64,000 bases of DNA from Chondrosia reniformis. Taxonomy: Eukaryota; Porifera; Demospongiae; Chondrillida; Chondrillidae. The stretch covers positions 3,658,001-3,722,000 of the forward strand of contig OX359190.1 of NCBI GenBank assembly GCA_947172415.1, written 5' to 3'. The translations under genes were made by a program, and so were the position numbers. The notes below the pieces were generated by a model. It made no database searches. It had not been told where the DNA came from and saw only the letters and a program-made list of their open reading frames with translations. Of this stretch, positions 42,134 to 52,507 are shown piece by piece. Each line of letters starts with the position of its first letter. Position 1 is the stretch's first letter.

Positions 42134-42548
42134 CCCTTTATCGACTGAGAGCCACATTTGTGGCTCGAAATTTATTAGACCATTATCGACGGCAAAGTTA
42201 AAATAATCGTACAATCTTTCAGAAACATATTAATCGATAGCGCTTATACAGTGAATATACGTGTAAAATATTATAGGTTTCTACGGTAGTATAACTGTTT
42301 TGTGAAGAAAAGTATTACATATGGATGGATTACGCAAGTGTTTTAGGAAAAAACGCAAAATGAACGTCAAGAGTTTTCAATAATTTCATCTATTAACTTC
42401 AGCAAAGGTTTTTTGGATGTTATCCTAGCCAACAAAAGTACAAACAGAACTTAAAAAGGTTAGAAGAGGTAGTTTTACACTGGTGCCACAAATATGCCCT
42501 TCAGTCCATAAAGGGTTGCGGTAACACTTACACGCAGTCGTTAAAAGG
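42134..42548. mobile_element. TTAA-type MITE, first of a tandem pair
   Basis: Starts CCCTTTATCGAC after TCAA (a mutated TTAA) and ends AAAAGG before TTAA at 42549-42552, which is shared with the next element. Homologous to 42553-43004 in the same orientation (TAAAATATTATAGGTTT and AACTTCAGCAAAGGTT are shared). Confidence 0.7.
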
Positions 42549-42552
42549 TTAA

Positions 42553-43004
42553 CCCCATACCGACCGATAGCCATTATAATTGCTCGAAATTGTTTAGGCC
42601 GTTAACAGCCGCAAAGCTAATAATCTTTCGATCTCTTCAAAATTTTTATGTATATATGGATAGCACTTATGTATAAAGATCTTCGTCTAAAATATTATAG
42701 GTTTATACCATATTATAACTGTATTATAAAAGGAAGAAATTCATATTATAGGTATACAAACTACGTAAGCATTAACGAAAAACGCAAATTTTTAAAGGAC
42801 CTATTTTCCTTGGCGCTTTTTGGTTTTTAGTTTTTGTTGCTCTTAATAACTTCAGCAAAGGTTATTTGGAGGATTTTACAATTATTCAAGGTAAAAATAG
42901 ACCTTTAAAAGGTTAAACTAGGCAGTTTTTACTCACAAGCCACTATAGTGGTCATCTGTTGAAAGCGGGGGTAGCGATTACAGTTTAATGCGGCCCGTAA
43001 AAGG
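42553..43004. mobile_element. TTAA-type MITE, second of a tandem pair
   Basis: 452 bp between TTAA at 42549-42552 and 43005-43008. Full-length relative, inverted, of 32849-33311. Confidence 0.75.
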
Positions 43005-43008
43005 TTAA

Positions 43009-43589
43009 GTTTTAGCTTGTAATGATTCATGGGCCTCAGCTTGGCTTTGTACTGTATATGCAGGGCATTGTGTTAATTGTTTCTTATTTCTATAGACATT
43101 CACTACATAACAGTATCGAAGGGGACCATTCAGTTTAATTAACTAAACTCCATGCCAATTTATTTATTATTTCTTTGTTGGTCTCACGGTCAAAACGAAA
43201 ATACATGGCTAGCAATTTGCGAAAAATATGTACCAGCACTAGTTTTTGAAATGTATCAGTTCCATGTGGTGTGCCCATTTCGGTCTGTATCTTTATCATT
43301 CATTTATTAACTTCCTTTTTCATGTCAATGTTCAGTATATGTACTCTTTGTGTTAGTGCTACATTGGCCCGATATGTGTCCTAGCATCTTATGGTGCGGT
43401 GCACTGTAATAATAATAATAATGATTAATGTAGGCAATACTTCGTGAATAGAATGCATTAAGGTTATACCACCACATCTTCAATATTATATACGTATGTA
43501 ATGTACATTTCTATACTCAAATACTCAAATCCAACACATGAAACCATACAACTGAAACTACAATATGATAAAGGACTACTTTTGTTTCG
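43009..43589. other. Non-coding stretch
   Basis: A short (TAA)n run lies at 43409-43421. Nothing else recognised. Confidence 0.4.
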
Positions 43590-43955
43590 CAAAATCCAAG
43601 GTATCCTAGAGATAACGTAATTATTAAATGGCGGACTTATTGATGCCTTTGCTACGGGGGCTACAAAAACCGTCATGCCTAATAATAACGTTATCGCTCT
43701 CACTACTACAAAAGCTTATATAGTCTTTTAGTTACGATGAAGAATAAGAAGAAAAATATGAAGAAGACGAAAATGGGAATTTTTAAAGTTAATTATTTCA
43801 CCAGTGGGACATATTCGCTTGCCCCTAAGGTCTATTTAGAGTATGTATATTGTATATTTAGCTATACATAGCCTTGTTTTGTCGATTTACAGCCTATTTC
43901 AGGATTTTGCTCCATACCAATGTATGGGGAAAACGAAGAAAACTGCGTACTCCCT
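43590..43955 (-). repeat. Dispersed family M, inverted copy
   Basis: Reads AAATGGCGGACTTATTGATG, CGTTATCGCTCTCACTACTA and later GTATGGGGAAAACGAAG and TGCGTACTCCCTA, the complement of the 40935 copy from end to start. Confidence 0.55.
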
Positions 43956-44282
43956 AATAATAAAATATAGTTATGACCGTACAATTTGCCATCAAAGGTT
44001 CTACAATAAACAAAAGTGAAGAGGAATACACACTGATATATGTGAAGAATACAAAGAGTATACAAATTCTAATTAGATATGGCATAGTAGTGATCACTTC
44101 CACCGAACGAATCTGAATAAAAATCGATCAAGATAATTCGAAGCGAATTGTATCCGGTTTCCTATTAGCTGTGTTCATACCAATGTTAATCGGAACCGGA
44201 TACAATATGCCAGTGATTCAATAACAATATGCGCTCACTAGTTATATTTCGTTTGGTTGTTAAGATGTTTTCTATAGCGCTA

Positions 44283-44643
44283 TGAACAAAAGTTGTGAAC
44301 TGTGTGATGGAGATGATTTTGACCTCGCTAACAGCAGCTCCATGACTCAACCTCGAAGAAGACAGTTGCAGCAGATGGAAACTTGAAGAGACTCAGAAAT
44401 TGCTGCCAGCTATGGTCCGATACCACAATTCAGAAGCTCTTTAAGGAAATGGATAGAAACAAAAGCATATGGGAGAGGATTGCAAGCGATATGACAAAGG
44501 AAGGACATAAGAAAGCTTGGGAACAATACAAGAATAGGATCAAGAACCTCACTAGTGCCTACAGGAAGGTAAAGGAGCACAAAAGGATCAGTGGAAAAGC
44601 AAAAAGACCTGTCCCTAATACGAGAGCTATGATAAGATATTAG
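44283..44643 (+). pseudogene. Harbinger-type Myb/SANT (trihelix) accessory protein
   Basis: The frame 44383-44643 begins shortly after a separate N-terminal frame with ATG at 44283. It reads LWSDTTIQKLFKEMDRNKSI, WERIASDMTKEGHKKAWEQY, KNRIKNLTSAYRKVKEHKRI, a trihelix Myb domain (W..w....k...n) as encoded by the second ORF of PIF/Harbinger elements. It ends at TAG 44641. The Lys-rich coding-like text to about 45000 (KSPKKIPVTRRRSK and onward) is a shifted continuation. The partner transposase fragment is on the opposite strand at 45127-45790. In Harbingers the Myb protein helps the transposase enter the nucleus and bind ends. Decayed. Confidence 0.6.
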
Positions 44644-45126
44644 GTGATAAGCCTAGTGTGCAACCAGTTGTGTTATATATCTAGCTCACTCTCTGCCAGT
44701 ACTGACCATCATGAAGAGGTGATTCCTGCTCACTCAAAGTCAACTCCCACTACCAGTACTGATGTCAAGAGCCCAAAAAAGATCCCGGTGACAAGGAGAA
44801 GAAGCAAAAGCTGAAGAAGAGAAGCCTTAAAGACAGAATAGAAGGAACAATCAACTTGGTTGATGATTTAAAGGAAATGGACAAGACCTTTCTGGAGTTC
44901 CAGGAAAAATATGAAAAGAAGACAGAGAGGAAGAACTTGAAAGAAGGAACTGGGAAGCCAAACAACAAGAGAAAAGAGAAGCGTTTCTGATTGAACTAGT
45001 CAAACTGTTTAATAAATAAGATTATTATACAATTCCAACATTGTTTAAATAATTTGAAAGTTTACTATACCATTTATATTATATGTATATAGTGACACAA
45101 AGAGTTTAATTCCATTAACGAGTTGG

Positions 45127-45790
45127 CTACATCTCTGATTCAACTGCTGATACATAGTTAACCAAGGCCAGTCTTATATTCTTTAAAGAATTTCTAGTAT
45201 AGTGAGGTGTACCAGGGTCTAAATGACTTATACTGTGGATGTCTTTATGATCAGTTACAGTCCAATCTTCTATCACATGATCATCATGAATGATGCAAAA
45301 ATTATGCAAGGTAAAACAAGCTGCTACTAGGGATATGATGTGATCAAGAGTAGAATCATTCCTTTTCAACAAACAACGCCACCTCCCCTTGAATGCCCTC
45401 TCTACAGACATGGATGTACTGCTTAAAATGATAGTTAAATGTAGACTGATCAGAAGACACATTTCCTGGGAATGGTTTTATTAGCCAGTCCATCAAAGGA
45501 TATGCTGCATAGCCGATTAGAAATAGGGGAATTTTAACTAAATTTATAGTCTATGCCGTATTATTAGGAAGTATGTTTTTACCTTTAGTAAAGATGGAAC
45601 TGTTTGCAAATACACAGGCATCATGCACACACCCTGGCCATACTATGCAAACATCAGCAAATAAAGGTATGGATCTACAACTGCTTGCATAATAATTGAA
45701 GGATAACCTTTTTTGTTAACAAAACCTTCATTATGCCCCCTTGGTGCAATGATGTGGCACCCCCAATCTGTGGCAAGTTGGAAGTCCTTT
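45127..45790 (-). pseudogene. PIF/Harbinger transposase, C-terminal part
   Basis: On the minus strand: APRGHNEGFVNKKGYPSIIM, QAVVDPYLYL, FLIGYAAYPLMDWLIKPFP, then the frame 45462-45127 with SMSVERAFKGRWRCLLKRND and HNFCIIHDD. This is the DDE_Tnp_4 domain: the VERAFG-like block holds the catalytic Glu, while in the middle block the usual G-D-x-x-Y has become G-Y-A-A-Y, so the second catalytic Asp is lost. The first Asp lies upstream and is missing. Frames change at about 45460 and 45600. Convergent with the Myb frame at 44383. Confidence 0.7.
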
Positions 45791-46088
45791 TGAATGCCAA
45801 CATTAGAGAGTTTTAGATGGCCGTTTATTGCGCAAACATCAAACCGCTACGTCATAAAACGGAATGTGATCTTGCGTTTGATGTTTGTTTGCTGTTTGCC
45901 TTTAAAGGTTTGCACTTGTGGACCAGTTTCTAGAGGCTTTGCTTACCCTTGTGAAACAATATCAAAGTGTACGCTTCTTTTGCGTAAACTCCAGTTACTG
46001 CATCGTCTGTAGAATGAAATCGCTGTATGGTTGTACGTCTGGTTTGCATGTTTTGCATATCTTCCTGCAGTATTTCTGACCCAGACAT

Positions 46089-46323
46089 GCCATCTTTTCT
46101 CTGGCCAGACCCTTACCACAACATCACGCTGGCAAAGAAGGTTGTTGTGCGTTGTCCAGTCAAGCCACTTGACTGGGAGAACATTGCCACCACCCTCAAT
46201 GTGGCCTTTTCTCGTGAGGACAAGCCAGTGGACCTAAAGGGCCGAGGGTGCAGAGAGAGAAAGGACCGACTTATTGAGAAGTATAGAGCAGAGGATATCA
46301 GGCCTTTGAAGAGGTTTGTGTAG
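46089..46323 (+). pseudogene. Second Myb/SANT-like ORF
   Basis: From an ATG at 46089: PSFLWPDPYHNITLAKKVVV, PVKPLDWENIATTLNVAFSR and DLKGRGCRERKDRLIEKYRA, ending PLKRFV and TAG. This resembles the SANT-like domain (W..ia..ln......gr.crer...l...y..ed...lkr) found in invertebrate transposon proteins. It is 78 residues and ends abruptly before a (GT)n run. It lies antisense within the intron region of the minus-strand Harbinger exon at 46372. Probably a fragment of another element. Confidence 0.45.
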
Positions 46324-46362
46324 GGGGGTGTGATGTGTGTGTGTGTATGTATGTGTTTGTGT
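46324..46362. repeat. (GT)n microsatellite
   Basis: An interrupted GT-rich run directly after the SANT frame. Confidence 0.7.
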
Positions 46363-46371
46363 TTGCAGCTA

Positions 46372-46560
46372 CCTGAAGATTTGTTCGCATTGCTGATTGG
46401 ACAGGTCAAGGAGGTTGAGGCGAGGTCCAGGCAGAATCTTTGGTGCAAAGGCTAACTCTAGTAGCAATAAATCACGATCATCTTCATCGCTGCTACTGCC
46501 ATCTGAACTACTGTCTATGCTCTGCATAAGTTCAAAATAGCCTTGAAATCGCATCTGCAT
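46372..46560 (-). pseudogene. Harbinger transposase first exon
   Basis: ATG at 46560 (minus strand). An acidic Ser-rich part is followed by PRLNLLDLSNQQCEQIFR, the conserved N-terminal 'r.nf.dlsd.e....FR' of Harbinger transposases, then a GT splice donor directly after the Arg codon (AG|GTAGCT). It could be exon 1 of the transposase whose C-terminal part lies at 45790-45127. Confidence 0.5.
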
Positions 46561-46865
46561 GCATCATCAGCGATTGGTACATTCACTGTCTTCAGTCTAC
46601 TATTAATTGCAGCAACTAATATAAACTCGAACTCACCTTCGTGCAGCTACCATTCCGTTGCCATTGACGATGCCGATGTGCTCTTTTTACGCCTTAGTGG
46701 ATTGGTTCTGGATTAGTTTGAATCCTAAACCAATCGTCTTTGAGGTCGGTGTGAACACTCTTACCTGTAGGTGGTTTATTTTATACCAGAAACGATCCGG
46801 ATATCAATCCGGTGTTAACGCGCCCTTAGTTGTTAACCATGCAAGAGCTTAGAAATGGACTTGAG

Positions 46866-47625
46866 TCCATAGACAAGGGATGTCAGCATGCACTACACAG
46901 GCCAGTAAAGTGGATGAGCAAGAGCAGTTCCATAAGCTACTAGGCCATCCATTTCTCTGTGACATTAGAATGTGCAGTAGTCTGTTTAAAGCCCTCATCA
47001 CTGCCTCTAGTCCCTGCACATGGCTACAAAGGTTTCTAGTCTTACTATATTCTGCAAGAAGCCACCATCGCCAAATTTATACCATTAATGTGGCACTCCG
47101 ATTAGTAGATTTATTCTGCTAATGGATGTTGCTGGCATCAGTCACTGTGAGGTGCTATGCCAGAGTGAGGGTGAATCATGTCAAGAGAACTTGGCAGCAA
47201 CCCTTACTAGTCTGGAACCCTTGCTTCAAGTAAAACATGCCACTCTGATTTAGAACCTTTGGTGGGTTGGTGATGACCCAGAGTATGTTGCTGTTGTAAG
47301 CATTTGTACTAGCAAAGGAATGTCACAAGCATGAAGAATAGCACCCAGCACTTGTGACAAAGGTCTGGCTGCAATTGAAGAAGCATATACTTGAGCAGAA
47401 CAGTGAAATTGAAATTGATTCCCTTGGATTTCAGAAAGTCAGTGACACTGCCTCTTTGAACAGTGTGGATGACTGCCTCAAGTGAAAAAATGATGTACCA
47501 CCTTGGGCAGAACAGGAGGCGGGAGTGAATGATAACAACCCTCTATTTCTATGGTTGTGGAAAGCAAACATGGACATACAGTTTATTGCCCAGTCCTCAC
47601 TAGCGCTAGTGGAACATGTCCACCC
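46866..47625 (+). pseudogene. Helitron protein fragment, middle region
   Basis: Text such as VTKVWLQLKKHILEQNSEIE and WLWKANMDIQFIAQSSLALV (47560-47610) corresponds to the part of Helitron proteins between the Rep and helicase domains ('kaNmDIQfI...sl'). Upstream, 46880-47122 is open for 80 codons and may belong to it. Many stops. It breaks off at about 47625, and the matching continuation resumes near 48800. Confidence 0.5.
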
Positions 47626-48790
47626 ATCCGGAAATTTTCATTAAAAGTCGCTAACTAACACACTTTTTAATTAATTCTATTTTACTTTAGAAAGATCGTA
47701 TCGCTAAACAAATTATATAGAATTGAAGGGCTATTCTTTCGTAATCTTGTGGCTACAACAGCATCAGGATTGCAGGTTTAAAGGAGAAGATAAGCGGCCG
47801 TAAGTGATAGGTGGCAAATCGCCAAAAATGTTTTATTAGACAGTGGAAAATACGAATATAGAAAAAATGGTGACACCAATCTATGAAGGATAATCATATC
47901 TAACGATTGTATGTATACTCCTTTTAAATTCCCTTTAGTTTTTAAATTATAATCAAAAACGTATTTTCGTACCTTTATCGGGCGCCTCTAGTACTTCATA
48001 TCTCAGTTAAACAAGGGAATATTCCAGGAGTATACATACAACTTTTAGGCTGTTACTTACTGAAGAGATTCATGTCAAAAAATGGTTAGATATACAATCC
48101 TCCACTGTCTAATAATCGCTTCATTTTCGATTTGTCTCGTCTCCTTCAAGTAATGGCATTGTCACGTGATTATCAGCCAAAATTAGTAATATAGCTTAGC
48201 CATCATACAATGACGTCTTATGACGTTACATATGCACCCAAATATTTGGTAACACGTTATACAAACATTAGACTTCCGAAGTTGATAGATACAGTTTCCT
48301 TGATCTAAGTTTTTTGTTGTCGTAAGAGGTAAGTGGAAACAGTAAGCATATTACATATCTACTAATATCTATGTAATTATCAATGGCGAAAATGTATGAG
48401 CAATTAACGAAGTATAATCAATAGAAAAATGTTCTATTCTTCTTTTGATTATTAACATAGTATAATCAATAGAAAAACGTTCTATTCTTCTTTTGATTAT
48501 TTACGTAGTATAATCAAAAGGAAAATGTTCTATTCTTCTTTTGATTATTAACGTAGTATAATCAAAAGAAAAATAGAACGTTTTGGTCACGTAGGCCTTT
48601 ATTGGCCTTCCTCCGCTATACTATATGAATTGCTCGTAAGTTTTCAAAATTGATAATTTAACATCGATAACGACTAGTGACGACTCGTGACATTTCAGTG
48701 GCTGGTGCTCCGCTTTACGCGCAGGTCACATGCTAGAGACACTTCCGCCAGGAATGTGACACCCTGTAGGCGCTAATATGACGATTTACA
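47626..48790. other. Insertion within the Helitron relic, with tandem repeat
   Basis: Non-coding block separating two consecutive parts of the Helitron text. It contains a 48-bp tandem repeat (48413-48580). TIRs could not be identified with certainty, so the inserted element is unclassified. Confidence 0.45.
48413..48580. repeat. 48-bp minisatellite of self-complementary units
   Basis: TATAATCA starts at 48413, 48461, 48509 and 48557, a strict 48-bp period. Each unit contains ATAATCAAAAG-like and CTTTTGATTAT arms, so every unit can fold on itself. Confidence 0.85.
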
Positions 48791-48799
48791 AAAATCTGA

Positions 48800-49140
48800 A
48801 ATTCGTAGACATGTTCCACATGCGAGCCCTTTGTCACTCTGTGACAGGATATGTGACTAAGCCGAAAGAAGTAACATGCAGGACCTGTGGCAGGAAATTG
48901 GCTCCAACAAGAGTGTGTAGAGTCAACTCAGGAGCTTTGGCATCTGAAGTAAGAGTATGGACTCTATGTAGCAAGTGACCTGTTGCTTGGCTATCACTTG
49001 TGTGAAATGTCCGACTTAATTCAGTGGATTGACACCAAAAGAGGAAGGCCAGACTGAAGGATCACAGTAAACTGCAAGAACTTGCAAAGATTCAAACTCA
49101 ACTGAAATCTTTGGAGACAGTGTCATTGACAAAGAAGCCA
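48800..49140 (+). pseudogene. Helitron fragment continuing the middle region
   Basis: Across one shift: GYVTK, AERSNMQDLWQEIGSNKSV, SQLRSFGI, YVASDLLLGYHLCEMSDLIQ, WIDTKRGRP. This is the 'YvtGYvtKaE' region that follows MDIQFI in Helitron proteins. Same strand as 46866 and the helicase at 49470. Confidence 0.6.
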
Positions 49141-49244
49141 GCAGAAATGGAGGAGGATTGCCTTTATGACTAAGTTAAAAAGGCTATGTAAAATACAGAG
49201 ACGATAATTCAGGACAATTTCACAAAATCATTTCTGTATTGTGA

Positions 49245-49465
49245 CTAAACAAGTAGTTCGCGTTTACCTTCCCCCCATAATTAACTCAAACTACTTGGCC
49301 ACTTCGTTGAGTTTAATATAAATATTCATAATCTTGAGGATGCTTAAGTGTCCTGAACTTTAGAAATAATGATGGAAAACCTTCATAACTGAACCCCTTT
49401 TGCAAAACAATGTATTGACGTTTAAAGTAAGTGTTACAATAGTTGCATATGAACTCATATGCTCA
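49245..49465 (+). repeat. Dispersed repeat (family R), copy 2
   Basis: Starts AACAAGTAGTTCGCGTTTA and ends GTTGCATATGAACTCATAT; the reverse complement of 55533-55770 at high similarity. Inserted in the Helitron relic just before the helicase. Confidence 0.65.
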
Positions 49466-49469
49466 CAAT

Positions 49470-50090
49470 TGCAACCACTGCAAATGTTTTTTAGAAGATT
49501 TGGAAGGACTGGAAAAGCCTCTTTGATTTAAGCCATAAGAGCTCAGGTGGCTAAAATATGGAAAGACAAGCACGAGGCACTTCTCTGTGTAGTGGCTGCA
49601 CTAACAGGGCTTGCCGTCTTTAATGTTGGTGGCATTACTGTGCATCGTTTGTTTCAGTTACCCTTTGAACACAAGTGAAAAAAAGCTGGCTATTGGGGAC
49701 TACCACAAAACTCATTGAAGATCATGAGAAAGACACTTCAAGATGTGAAACTTTTCATAAATGAAGTAGTATCTATGCTATCAAGTCTCAACAAGGCCTA
49801 CCTTCATTTGTGTCTGGAAGAAGTATATGGGACTAAAAATTGGTTTGAGTCAATCAATATTCTCTTTGTGGGTGATCTTCTGTAGCTTAGTTTGCACAAA
49901 TGTTGGTATCTAGCAAAACAGGTTAATGAATTCCATGTGTTAGCATAGGACCCACTTTTCTCTAGACAATGGCTGAATCTATTATGTAATAGCGTGGTTA
50001 AGAAAAGTCTGTGAGGTTTATAAAGGGCGGGTGATATTGGTGTCGATGGGCAATAATTGCTTTTGAACAGCTTACTTACTGATTCTAGCA
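49470..50090 (+). pseudogene. Helitron PIF1-type helicase, N-terminal motifs
   Basis: Reads FGRTGKASLI (Walker A, changed from GGTGKS), AIRAQVAKIWKDKHEALLCV, TGLAVFNVGGITVHRLFQLP, then after a TGA LPQNSLKIMRKTLQDVKLFI, VSMLSSLNKAYLHLCLEEVY and INILFVGDLL (motif III). These are the first helicase motifs in correct order, with a substituted Walker A and stops. It belongs with 46866 and 48800 as one Helitron copy. Confidence 0.7.
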
Positions 50091-50559
50091 CTCACTAATA
50101 GAAGGAAGTTTTGGGATAAAACAACCAAAATTGAGTAACACTTCACTGAATAAGAGTTACAAGATCAGAAGTGGTAAGTGCTCATTCAGAAGCGTTATGA
50201 TAATTGGTTGCTTACTCTAAATCGAACAAAGTTCAAAGTCCCTGCTATACAATTGTATAGAACAGTCGCTCGTTAGTTCGAATGTCAGTTGCGTTAACTT
50301 TATCATTTTGGATGCAATGGACTTGATGCAGCAGTATTCCCTTTATTTGGACAGCACTGATGCTGCATGTAAGTAACAAAAGTTTTTCATCCATTGATGC
50401 AGCAATAGTACAACAGAAGAAACATGCAAAAATACAGATTTTTTTGCTAGTACAGTCAAATAACACATTAACTATAAATGTTGTGACCTTTTGATTGTGT
50501 TGACATACACACTCTACTAAATTCTTATTGAGTTTCATTACTATCAATAACAGGAACTG

Positions 50560-50640
50560 TCAATAACTGGAACTTTCCATGATGTCCCCTGGAGGTTCCA
50601 GGTAATGAGATTCCACTGTAAATTGTTACAGTGCATGGTT
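50560..50640 (-). repeat. Tigger-like terminal repeat
   Basis: The complement reads ACAGTGGAATCTCATTACCT followed by GGAACCTCCAG, like the CAGTNGAACCT... ends of Tigger elements. The opposite end could not be placed. Confidence 0.35.
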
Positions 50641-50744
50641 AGTGTACAAACACAACTACTGATTATATATATGCAATTTGATGCAATTCAATTGGTCGTG
50701 CTAAAACATTTTGCAGTCTTTTTAAAGGCTATACCACTTGTTAT

Positions 50745-50985
50745 ACGTGCCAAGGATTCACGAAGATCAAGACAAAGAAAAAGACAGAGACTCCCAGGAT
50801 CACTGATGAAGGGTGGAATTCCCAGAAACGGCTGTCTGACCCAGTGGAGAAGATGAAAGAAGGGAAAAGAAGGAAGAAAAGACTCCTGTATCTTCATCCA
50901 AAGCTCTCTTCAGGTTTAGTTCCCCTATAGGCTCTTTTAAACAGAATAGGCATAGCATGTAGGAAAATGGTATCTTAGATTTTTC
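50745..50985 (+). repeat. Dispersed segment, inverted copy at 59450-59665
   Basis: About 220 bp (CCAAGGATTCACGAAGATC, CTGTCTGACCCAGTGGAGAA, CATCCAAAGCTCTCTTCAGG) nearly repeated in reverse complement at 59450-59665. One frame is charged and open for 40-60 codons. Element type unknown. Confidence 0.6.
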
Positions 50986-51880
50986 ATGCATATGTATCTG
51001 TACATATTTGTGTATTAAATACTACAGCTACAGCCAAGTTGTGTTACATGACAAAGCTGTCTTGAAAGAGCCTTCAGCAGTTTATTCTAAAACTGATGAT
51101 TGCAGTTGTCCTAAAGTGTTTACTTCACCTAGCGAAGGCAAAATATTGTGTATAGTCTGATAAAACTATAAAATTCGAATTGTTTGACAATGCATCTTCA
51201 CCCTGAGATTTAAATATAAATGTATAGATCTCCCATGAAGTTACAAAGTAAAAGGTATAATAGCATGACCTAACCAATTGATGCTGCACCACCACACACG
51301 CTGCCCACCTGATAACAATGGGTGGGGTCAAGAGGGTTCATCAACAACATCTACCTTTTTGATACCCCTATATGTCAAAGTATATAGAAAAAGGGAACAG
51401 CAAGTACATGAGCAAGAGATTGTAAGAAAGTGATTCACACAATCAAGATACTGGTTGGACACTTAACAAGCATTTCCTTGCAAACATCATTGTCAACTGC
51501 CCTTTTAACTTGATCTCCTATATTGTGTTATAGGGCCATACAGATAATTTGTGAAATCTTAATGTATATATTGGATAATCTAGGTATTGACAACCTTAGT
51601 CCAATTTAGAATTTGACCCTTTCATACACTCAGACACGTGATGTACTGTATATTTTGTACTAATAATATAGGACATGTGTAGTTGAGATAGTAAGAGTAT
51701 ACATAGTCAATAAATGGCTATATAGTGACAAAAGGTGGGTGATTCTGTTAATATTGCTAACAGTATTTTTAGGGGCTGATTTGCCGATTACGTTGTATGG
51801 CTTCATGTTACGGAAAGATATATATATATAATACGGGTTCATACGCAACTATTATAACACTTATTTTATACGTCGATATA
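50986..51880. other. Non-coding flank of the pogo element
   Basis: No gene. The last 45 bp (51835-51880) match the start of the right flank of the pogo element (55533-55580), so the element lies next to a family R piece on each side. Confidence 0.45.
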
Positions 51881-52507
51881 GGGCGTGGCTTCTATTTTCG
51901 GACACCATTAATAATCGGACACCTGATCTCAGCCGTTCATTAATCGATTGTCGTCATTCTTGGCACGTCACACGAGTACACTAAGATTACTAGCCCTGCC
52001 AAGTTTGAACTAGATCTGCGCTTCCTTAACAGAGTTACAGTAGAAATATCGAAGTGTCTGGAAATATATATTTTCGGACAGATAGCATGTATTTTCGGAC
52101 AGCGAAGCGTACGTCGCAAGGCGCAGGTATTTGCTAACTCTTTCTACATTGCCGAATGGGTACAGACTTGTGCTAATTAGGACTAAAATTTCAAAAGAAA
52201 ACTCTCTTCCACGAAGGAGCTAGGGAACTTTTAATATGGGTGGTCGGGGTCACGAATTTTCGGACACTAATTTAATAACTTCCGTTGTGAAATTTTGAAT
52301 TTGCTACTTATTTGCGACCTAGAAATCGAAGACCGGTGCATAACTTTACCTTTTATCTGTTTTAGAGGACCTACCACGCATCTTAAAGGTATGCCAAAGA
52401 CATTCCATAATTGCATTTGTAAACATAGGGACTAATTGTCTGAGCTACATATTTGTGGCTTCTTGCTAAACAAACTAATTGATAACTCATTGAACAGCAC
52501 AACACAA

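Noticed and set aside
48413-48580. Regular repeats that might recall a CRISPR array
   Set aside because: Units are contiguous with no spacers, and the genome is eukaryotic.
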